Shown here: piece after piece, positions 46,797 through 52,507 of the stretch
How the letters are laid out: each line of letters starts with the position of its first letter
Position numbering within the stretch: position 1 is the first letter of the stretch
DNA from: an uncultured Clostridia bacterium
GTDB lineage: Bacteria > Bacillota > Clostridia > Oscillospirales > Acutalibacteraceae
Direction of reading: 5' to 3'
NCBI GenBank assembly: GCA_944384905.1
Contig: CALWVE010000037.1
Span: forward strand, 1-52,507
Length of the DNA: 52,507 nt
Made by a program: the position numbers and the translations under genes
Notes under the pieces: model-generated
What the model was told of the DNA's origin: nothing
What the model saw: the letters and a program-made list of their open reading frames with translations, nothing else
Databases searched by the model: none

Positions 46797-48638
46797 ATGA
46801 GACTGGTTACGATGATGCAGGCTTTGAAAAAAGGTTCTGCAACCGATTGGAAAAAAATCCCCGAAACAAAGTGGGAACAGATCAGAAACGATCCGTATTA
46901 TGCCCCGCATGTGGCACTGATGCGTGAACGCGCCGCAGAAAAGAGCGGTAAACTGCTCGAATGCATCCCGTATTCTTATTTTAAATTGTTTGATGAAACC
47001 GGTTCGCGTACCGAATTTCAGCAGATCTACCGCGATCACCGCAACGCCATGAGTGTTTTCGCTATGGCTGCGTTGATCGACGGCACGCACATCGACGATC
47101 TGGAAAACGCCATCTGGGCGATCTGCGACGAATATTCCTGGTGTCTTACCGCGCATTTCCGCTATGGCGGCACCAAGATTCCCGCACTGCTCAATCCGGC
47201 GCCCACGGCTGATAACAAGATGCAGCCCTATCTGCATGAACAGCCGGAAATGATCGACCTGTGTGCTGCGCAGACGGCCGCCGATCTGGCGGAAATCACG
47301 ACGCTGCTCGAGGATAAACTCGCGCCGATCGTGGTATACCGTGCCCGCAAGCTGATCCGTGAGCGCGTACTCGAGCCGTTTATGGCGATCAACAAGCCGT
47401 TCCATTGGGAAACGGTTCCCATGAACTGGGCTTCCGTATGCGGCGGCGGCGTAGGTATTGCCGCTATGTACATGATCGACGACGACGATATGCTGGCGCC
47501 GATCCTTACCCGCTGCACGGAATCGATGGAATGCTACCTCAGCGGCTTTAAGGCAGACGGCGTGTGCGCCGAAGGTCTGGGCTACTGGAGCTACGGCTTG
47601 GGCCACTTCATGATTTACGCCGACCTGCTCAAACGCCGCACGGCCGGAGAAGTAGACCTGTTTGCCGAACCGATTACGCATAAGGTGGCGCTGTTCCATC
47701 AGAATGCGTTCCTGAACAAAAACAACGCGGTGTGCTTCTCGGATTGCCATGCGCATGTCATGTACGATTGCTATACCACGCATTATCTGTATCATATTTA
47801 TCCGGATGTGGAGATTCCGCCGCAGGAATATGCCAATCCCATCATGGGCGGCGGCGATTACTTTACGCCGGTGCTGCGCAATTTCCTGTGGACGGAACCG
47901 GACGACAAGTGCGGCCCGCCGGCAGACGCCGATTCCCTGTATAATGAAACGCAGTGGGCGATTTCCCGCAAGACGTTCGATACCTGCCGCGTGGCTTTTG
48001 CGGCCAAGGGCGGCGACAATAATGAGCCGCATAACCACAACGACCTGGGCAGCTTTGTGCTGGATGTCAACGGCGACGTGCTGCTGGGCGATCTGGGCGG
48101 CGGCATGTATTCGCGCCAGTATTTCAGCGCGGAACGCTATACGATGCTCGTAAACGGCTCTCACGGCCATCCGGTGCCGATTATCGACGGTAAGCTGCAG
48201 GTCCCGGGAGAAGAAGCAGCCGCGGCCGATTATCAGGCGGAAGCCGACGAAACGGCTGTGCGCGTGCGCATGGAACTGGCCTCCGCTTACCCGGATGCCG
48301 GTGTCAGCTCGTTTGTGCGCGCCTTTACGTTTACCAAAACCGGCGCGCCCACGCTGACGATCGACGATACGTTCGGCTGGACAGGCGAAGCCAAGCCTGT
48401 GACCGAGCGTTTTACCACGCTGGTAGAGCCGGCTGTTCAGGCGGATGGCAGCGTATTGATTCGCGGCGAAAACGGCGCAATTTCTCTGCGCGCGGCAAAC
48501 GGCGCCTGCGCATGGAAGGTGACGCAGACCGAATATGAGGAAGCGCCCGAAAACCTGCACCAGAAAGCCTGGCTGATCGATGCCGAGCTGACGCCGGCCG
48601 CCGGAGAAACGGTTTCCTGGGTTGTTTCCGTTGTTTGA
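46797..48638 (+). CDS. Heparinase II/III family polysaccharide lyase-like protein
   Basis: A 613-aa protein: N-terminal alpha/alpha-toroid (about 1-330) and C-terminal beta-sandwich (about 390-613). The family signature AAKGGDNNEPHNHNDLGSF (about 401-420) holds the His and Asn of the heparinase II/III domain, followed by LLGDLGGGMYSRQYF. Probably eliminates uronic-acid linkages in acidic glycans. No signal peptide, so it would act on imported oligosaccharides. ATG at 46797 has GGAGGAGG upstream; the reading frame is open farther upstream but covers the promoter. Operon with the aldo/keto reductase is likely (47 nt gap). Confidence 0.85.
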   Translation: MRLVTMMQALKKGSATDWKKIPETKWEQIRNDPYYAPHVALMRERAAEKSGKLLECIPYSYFKLFDETGSRTEFQQIYRDHRNAMSVFAMAALIDGTHIDDLENAIWAICDEYSWCLTAHFRYGGTKIPALLNPAPTADNKMQPYLHEQPEMIDLCAAQTAADLAEITTLLEDKLAPIVVYRARKLIRERVLEPFMAINKPFHWETVPMNWASVCGGGVGIAAMYMIDDDDMLAPILTRCTESMECYLSGFKADGVCAEGLGYWSYGLGHFMIYADLLKRRTAGEVDLFAEPITHKVALFHQNAFLNKNNAVCFSDCHAHVMYDCYTTHYLYHIYPDVEIPPQEYANPIMGGGDYFTPVLRNFLWTEPDDKCGPPADADSLYNETQWAISRKTFDTCRVAFAAKGGDNNEPHNHNDLGSFVLDVNGDVLLGDLGGGMYSRQYFSAERYTMLVNGSHGHPVPIIDGKLQVPGEEAAAADYQAEADETAVRVRMELASAYPDAGVSSFVRAFTFTKTGAPTLTIDDTFGWTGEAKPVTERFTTLVEPAVQADGSVLIRGENGAISLRAANGACAWKVTQTEYEEAPENLHQKAWLIDAELTPAAGETVSWVVSVV

Positions 48639-48685
48639 TCGATTAAAATTGTATCCTTTAGATATTCTTTAGGGAGGTCTTTTCT

Positions 48686-49861
48686 TTGCAAACCAAAATT
48701 AAACGTCGTAAATTTGGCGATACCGGCCTGTATGTTTCGGAAGTTGCATTGGGCGCCATGAACCTGCGTATGCTCGATACCGTAGAGCAGGCGTTTGAAA
48801 TGGTGAACTATGCGCTCGATCAGGGTATTAACCTGATCGATACCGCCCGCGCCTACAACGGCGTCAACGGCGAAGGCGTCATGGTAGAAAGCGAAGATAT
48901 CGTCAGCCGTGTGCTGGCTTCGCGCACCGATATTGACGAACCGATCGTGATCGTGACCAAAGGCCACGGCTACACGCCCGAAACATTTGATGAGGACCTC
49001 GATATCAGCCTGAACAAGCTGAGAATCCGCAAAACGGGAAAGGGGCTGTTTATCGGTTCCGTGGAAGTGAAGCTGGTTTATTTCTATCATGGCATTATGC
49101 GCGAACGCTGGGAAACCATGAAGAGCAGCGGCGCGATCGATCAGGGAAAACGCCGTCAGGCGGCCGGAGATTTGACGTATCTCGGTTTTTCCGCCCATTA
49201 CGGCGACGGCGACGTCATTAAAGAAGCGATCGATACCGGTGCTTTCCAGGTAACGGAATTGCCTTATAATCTGTATAACCGCGTGCTTTCCGAGGATGGC
49301 GAGATCGATTTGTTCCGTTATGCCGCTGAACACGGTATGGGCATCGTTAATATGAAAGCGTTCAATGGAACGGCCAACCTGGCTACGTCCCGTATTCTGG
49401 GAGATATGGTGAGCATTACTTACAGCGATATGCTGCGTTTCTGCCTGGGTAATCCGTATGTGTCGGCGATTGATGCCGGCGCGCGCTGGCCGCGCGAGCT
49501 GGAACAGGATATCAACGATTCTCTGCTCCCGCCGCTTACAAAAGAAGAACGCGCCGCCTTGGCCGCCGAAGCGGATAAAGTTTCCGGCCTGTTCTCCAAT
49601 ATTTGCCGTGAATGTACGCATTGTATGGAAAAATTTCAATGCCCGCGTGGGATTTACATTCCGTCTGTTTTGGGCGCTTATGCCCGTGTAAACATTGCCG
49701 AAGCTGTGGGTCGCGATACCGAGCCGTACCGCAAGGCCTATGCCGCACTGGAAGGCCCGCTGGCCGATGCCTGCGTAGCCTGTGGTCAGTGCAGGCCGTG
49801 GTGTGAATATCATCTGGATATTCCGGCTTTGATGACGGAAGCCAAAGAAAAACTCGGCTGA
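48686..49861 (+). CDS. Aldo/keto reductase with C-terminal Fe-S cluster region
   Basis: A 391-aa protein. Aldo/keto reductase barrel (about 1-290) with GDTGLYVSEVALGAM, INLIDTARAYN (Asp/Tyr of the tetrad, about 49-55) and VTKGHG (Lys, about 90). The last 90 residues carry two ferredoxin-like motifs: C-x2-C-x2-C-x5-C-P in CRECTHCMEKFQCP (about 308) and C-x2-C-x2-C-x3-C in CVACGQCRPWC (about 370), so one or two [4Fe-4S] clusters. Typical of anaerobes; substrate unknown. Start is TTG at 48686, with GGAGG about 8-9 nt upstream. Confidence 0.88.
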   Translation: MQTKIKRRKFGDTGLYVSEVALGAMNLRMLDTVEQAFEMVNYALDQGINLIDTARAYNGVNGEGVMVESEDIVSRVLASRTDIDEPIVIVTKGHGYTPETFDEDLDISLNKLRIRKTGKGLFIGSVEVKLVYFYHGIMRERWETMKSSGAIDQGKRRQAAGDLTYLGFSAHYGDGDVIKEAIDTGAFQVTELPYNLYNRVLSEDGEIDLFRYAAEHGMGIVNMKAFNGTANLATSRILGDMVSITYSDMLRFCLGNPYVSAIDAGARWPRELEQDINDSLLPPLTKEERAALAAEADKVSGLFSNICRECTHCMEKFQCPRGIYIPSVLGAYARVNIAEAVGRDTEPYRKAYAALEGPLADACVACGQCRPWCEYHLDIPALMTEAKEKLG

Positions 49862-49876
49862 TCTTTTCATAAAATG

Positions 49877-49912
49877 GAGGCATGCAGTGAAAAGCTGTGT
49901 GCCTCTTCTTTT
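49877..49912 (+). terminator. Terminator after the aldo/keto reductase gene
   Basis: An 11-bp stem GAGGCATGCAG/CTGTGTGCCTC (two wobble pairs) followed by TTCTTTTG. Confidence 0.75.
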
Positions 49913-50001
49913 GAATGACCGCAAAGTTTACAATGTGTTAATCACCGTTTGACGGGCAAATAGTAGAATAAAAAAGCAGAATTCGAAAAAGGAGGATGTT
50001 C

Positions 50002-50907
50002 ATGTTCGGATATGTGCGCCCTTATAAAGATGAAATGAAGGTGCGCGAGTACGAGCAGTATAAGGGCATCTACTGCGGACTGTGCCGGGCGCTGGGAAAA
50101 GAATACGGTGTTTTTACCCGACTCACTTTAAGTTATGACTGTACGTTTTTCGCCGCCGCCGCTATCGGACGCCTGCCGGAATGCCCGGAATTTGTCCGCC
50201 GCCGCTGCGTGGTGAACCCGGCTAAAAAATGCTGGTTCTGTACACAGGGCGCCGAAGAGGTTTATAAGTATACCTCGGCGCTTTCCGTATTGCTTACCTG
50301 GTATAAACTCTGCGATACCATGCAGGACGAAGGCTTTTTGAAACGGTTGAGCGCCCGGGCAGGCAAATTGTTTTTCGGCAGACCTTTTCGCCGTGCCGCG
50401 CGGGATTTCCCCGAGCTGGCCGAAAAGATTCGCATAGAGATGGAAAAACAAGCGGCGATCGAGCGGGAAGAAAATCCCTCGCTGGATGCCTGCTGTGAGC
50501 CGACGGCCGAAATTCTCGGGTTTGTTTTTTCCTCTTTGGGGAAAGATGATACCGAGCGGTTTGTTCTGCATGATTTCGGCTATGCGCTGGGGCGATGGGT
50601 TTATACGGCCGACGCCGCCGACGATCTGGAAGACGATTTAAAGGAAGGCGCGTTTAATCCGCTGATCGGAAGGCTGGGGCTGAAGGGATGTACATCGCTT
50701 AGCGAAGAACAGCGTAAAATGGCCGATGAGGAAAGCAACGCTTGTTTGAACCTGAACGCGGCCCGCATTGGCGCCGCGATGAATCTGATCGATTTTGGGC
50801 GCTTTACGCCGCTAATCGATAATGTTGTGCGTTTGGGGCTGCCGCGTATGCAGTATGAACTGTTTACGCTGCATCTGCGTCCCAGCGGAAAGCGGGACAC
50901 TTTTTAA
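50002..50907 (+). CDS. DUF5685 family protein
   Basis: A 301-aa protein starting MFGYVRPYKDEMKVREYEQYKGIYCGLCRALG, the DUF5685 signature, with a Cys pair (YCGLC, about 27-30) and CVVNPAKKCWFC (about 68-80). A helical middle and ADAADDLEDDLKEGAFNPL (about 205) follow; the latter is like the Asp-rich metal site of polyprenyl synthase-type helical proteins. Function unknown. Start at 50002, not 49996, which is adjacent to AGGAGG (49990-49995). Followed by a J-domain gene after 48 nt; the three-gene group is probably an operon. Confidence 0.78.
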   Translation: MFGYVRPYKDEMKVREYEQYKGIYCGLCRALGKEYGVFTRLTLSYDCTFFAAAAIGRLPECPEFVRRRCVVNPAKKCWFCTQGAEEVYKYTSALSVLLTWYKLCDTMQDEGFLKRLSARAGKLFFGRPFRRAARDFPELAEKIRIEMEKQAAIEREENPSLDACCEPTAEILGFVFSSLGKDDTERFVLHDFGYALGRWVYTADAADDLEDDLKEGAFNPLIGRLGLKGCTSLSEEQRKMADEESNACLNLNAARIGAAMNLIDFGRFTPLIDNVVRLGLPRMQYELFTLHLRPSGKRDTF

Positions 50908-50955
50908 TATAGATAACAACAAACAGCAAACCTGGAAAGGAATGGATAGAGTTTC

Positions 50956-51600
50956 ATGAATGATCCGTACAAGGTACTGGGGGTTTCACCCAACGCTTCG
51001 GACGAAGAAGTAAAAAAAGCTTATCGGGAAATGGCCAAAAAGTATCATCCGGACCAATACGCCAATACGCCGCTGGCTGATTTGGCCGGCGAGAAAATGA
51101 AGGAAGTCAACGAGGCCTACGATACCATTGTCAAGCAGCGTAAAGCCGGCAGTTCCGGCCAGGCTGGCGGCTATGGCGGCGGTTATAATGCGTATACAAA
51201 TTATAACGCAGGCGCGCAGAACTCTTCTTTTGCCGATGTGCGCCGCTTGCTCACGGCCAATCGGGTGGCCGACGCTGAACAGATTCTCGACGGCGTACCC
51301 GGAGACCGCCGCAACGCCGAATGGTATTTCCTCAAAGGCGTGGTGCTGATGCGCCGCGGTTGGCTGGATGAGGCCCGCAATCATTTTGCCCGTGCCTGCC
51401 AGATGGCCCCGGGTAATATGGAATACCGTCAGGCGCTCAATCAATTTGACGCCCAGCGCCGCGGAGGCTATAACGGATATGGTTATAACAACGCCTATTC
51501 CGGTGGCGGCGGATGCAATTCGTGCGATGTATGTTCCTCACTGATCTGCGCCGACTGCTGCTGTGAATGTATGGGCGGCGATTTGATCTCCTGCTGCTGA
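50956..51600 (+). CDS. J-domain protein with TPR-like repeat and Cys-rich tail
   Basis: A 214-aa protein. The J-domain (about 3-62) has YKVLGVSPNASDEEVKKAYRE and the HPD motif at 31-33, which stimulates a DnaK-type chaperone. After a Gly/Tyr/Asn linker comes a helical-hairpin (TPR-like) segment (about 92-158, RLLTANRVADAEQIL and WLDEARNHFARACQ). The last 26 residues hold ten Cys (CNSCDVCSS, then CADCCCEC and a final CC). It lacks the zinc-finger and C-terminal domains of classical DnaJ. The tail suggests metal or Fe-S binding, or membrane attachment. Confidence 0.85.
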   Translation: MNDPYKVLGVSPNASDEEVKKAYREMAKKYHPDQYANTPLADLAGEKMKEVNEAYDTIVKQRKAGSSGQAGGYGGGYNAYTNYNAGAQNSSFADVRRLLTANRVADAEQILDGVPGDRRNAEWYFLKGVVLMRRGWLDEARNHFARACQMAPGNMEYRQALNQFDAQRRGGYNGYGYNNAYSGGGGCNSCDVCSSLICADCCCECMGGDLISCC

Positions 51601-51613
51601 AAAGAGGGACACT

Positions 51614-52159
51614 ATGAACGCAAAGACGATTCGTGTGGCCTTTACGGCGGTGGTGGCCGCATTGGCGGCCGTTGTCATGACCATGGCGGGTGTGATCCCT
51701 GTCGCTACGGTGTCTCTGCCCGCGATTGCGGGACTTTTGGCGATTCCGGTGGTTTATGAATGCGGCGTGCGCTGGGGCTTTGGCCTGTATGCCGTGGTGA
51801 GCGTGCTTTCTTTTCTGTTTACGGCAGACCGGGAGGCGGCTTTACTGTATATCGTATTTTTCGGATACTATCCGGTTCTGTTTGCGCTGCTGGGACGCAT
51901 GCGCGTGCGTTGGCAGCGTGTATTGGCTAAAGTCGTGCTTTTTAATATTGCGATGGCTTTGGAAACGCTGGCGGCGCTGTTTGTACTGGGAATTCCGCAG
52001 GAAGCGCTGTTTATCGGCGGCCAGTGGGGCATCGCGCTGATGGTGCTGCTGCTCAATCTGCTGCTGCTTTTATATGATTATACGATTCCGGGACTCATTT
52101 TTTGGTACGGAAAAGTGATTCATCCATCTGTTGCGCGTCTGTTTCGATACGGAAAATGA
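51614..52159 (+). CDS. Integral membrane protein of unknown function
   Basis: A 181-aa hydrophobic protein with about five to six membrane helices (about 8-30, 34-52, 55-70, 77-93, 108-128, 136-157). A conserved-looking AGLLAIPVVYECGVRWGFGLY block lies at about 39-59. The topology recalls small ECF-type substrate-binding subunits, but I see no decisive motif. Thirteen nt after the J-domain gene. The terminator stem begins within the stop codon. Confidence 0.7.
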   Translation: MNAKTIRVAFTAVVAALAAVVMTMAGVIPVATVSLPAIAGLLAIPVVYECGVRWGFGLYAVVSVLSFLFTADREAALLYIVFFGYYPVLFALLGRMRVRWQRVLAKVVLFNIAMALETLAALFVLGIPQEALFIGGQWGIALMVLLLNLLLLLYDYTIPGLIFWYGKVIHPSVARLFRYGK

Positions 52160-52190
52160 GCGTTTTGCCCTTGGCAAAACGCTTTTTTTC
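52159..52190 (+). terminator. Terminator of the DUF5685-DnaJ-membrane protein operon
   Basis: A perfect 11-bp stem AGCGTTTTGCC/GGCAAAACGCT with a CTT loop and seven T, overlapping the last base of the stop codon. Confidence 0.9.
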
Positions 52191-52269
52191 AAACTTTTTT
52201 AAAGTTTTTTTGAAACGAAAAAAGATAGATAAAACCTGATAAAAATAGGCGTTCACTCATATAAATCCG

Positions 52270-52329
52270 AAAAAAATCGAAAAAAGTTTGAAAAAAGATG
52301 TTGACAAAAGGGTGTGGATTTGATATTAT
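52270..52329 (+). promoter_or_regulatory. rRNA operon promoter with phased A-tracts
   Basis: TTGACA (52301-52306) and TATTAT (52324-52329), 17 nt apart. Upstream A-tracts at 52270-52276, 52280-52285 and 52291-52296 are 10-11 nt apart, as in an UP element or curved DNA. Confidence 0.8.
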
Positions 52330-52335
52330 AGTCAA

Positions 52336-52507
52336 GCGCTCGAGAGAAGCGGTGAGAAAAAACCGAAGAACGAGAGAGCAAAGAGGACCTTGAAAATTAA
52401 ACAACGAGAGAAAGAGTACCCGTAATTCCAGAGAGACGATAAGAGATTATCGATACTCTGAATTATAAGAGCAAGCAGAAGCTCGATAAAAAATCTGCAG
52501 TCAGCGA
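52336..52507 (+). other. Leader of an rRNA operon (pre-16S), cut by the window end
   Basis: No ORF. The CCTTGAAAATTAAACAAC segment (about 52388-52405) matches the leader sequence found before 16S rRNA genes in clostridia, and purine-rich GAGAG repeats surround it, as in antitermination leaders. The 16S gene itself should begin soon after position 52507; none of its mature sequence is recognised here. Confidence 0.75.

Overview
The window looks like a chromosomal segment of a Gram-positive anaerobe of the class Clostridia, probably a gut Oscillospirales/Ruminococcaceae-type organism. Three things point that way: AGGAGG-type ribosome binding sites, a GlgC+GlgD glycogen locus, and families typical of that group (DUF4358, DUF5685, XpaC/TelA). 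The assignment is inference. There are about 40 protein genes, no tRNA, no transposase, no phage gene and no CRISPR array. The right edge stops inside the leader of an rRNA operon.

Layout. 1-407: two palindromic repeats, then a DtxR-type metalloregulator. 1101-4915 (minus): a DUF3604/PHP-like hydrolase and an operon of GH28-like beta-helix protein, HAD phosphatase and a 53-aa DUF3006-like protein. 5068-10641 (plus): TetR regulator, nagA, a NagB variant, a TIM-barrel sugar isomerase and two Gfo/Idh oxidoreductases, apparently one amino-sugar catabolic operon. 10690-16000: esterase, asparaginase-II plus CutC, a lipoprotein, a third Gfo/Idh enzyme. 16333-22196: glycogen operon glgB-glgC-glgD-glgA. 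22361-27707: membrane-anchored unknown protein, the stress/envelope operon xpaC-telA-lemA-like-TPM, and a DUF4358 lipoprotein. 28171-38225: GH3, PfkB sugar kinase, mgtE with a long leader carrying a 41-codon ORF, a nitrilase-like protein, LacZ-type GH2 and an alpha/beta hydrolase. 38553-41694: GH29 fucosidase and class II aldolase with a divergent DeoR regulator. 41736-49861: an acidic Cys-cluster miniprotein, a GT-C membrane glycosyltransferase with an FAD oxidoreductase, a secondary alcohol dehydrogenase, a heparinase II/III-type lyase, and a ferredoxin-tailed aldo/keto reductase. 50002-52159: DUF5685, a Cys-tailed J-domain protein and a membrane protein, followed by the rRNA promoter.

Functionally, much of the window is intracellular glycan processing: GH3, GH2, GH29, GH28-like and heparinase-like enzymes without signal peptides, feeding amino-sugar, fucose and hexose-phosphate steps, with surplus carbon going to glycogen. 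No sugar transporter is encoded here.

The most unusual content is non-coding. Two families of intergenic palindromic elements recur in both orientations. Element A (4 copies, about 150-170 bp) is a fixed series of five hairpins joined by a conserved linker; the hairpin arms change between copies but stay complementary. Element B (4 copies plus 2 fragments, about 120-140 bp) has inverted ends, each capped by a 15-nt hairpin, like a miniature mobile element. B fragments supply the last codons and the stop codon of two unrelated genes. I know of no description of either family.
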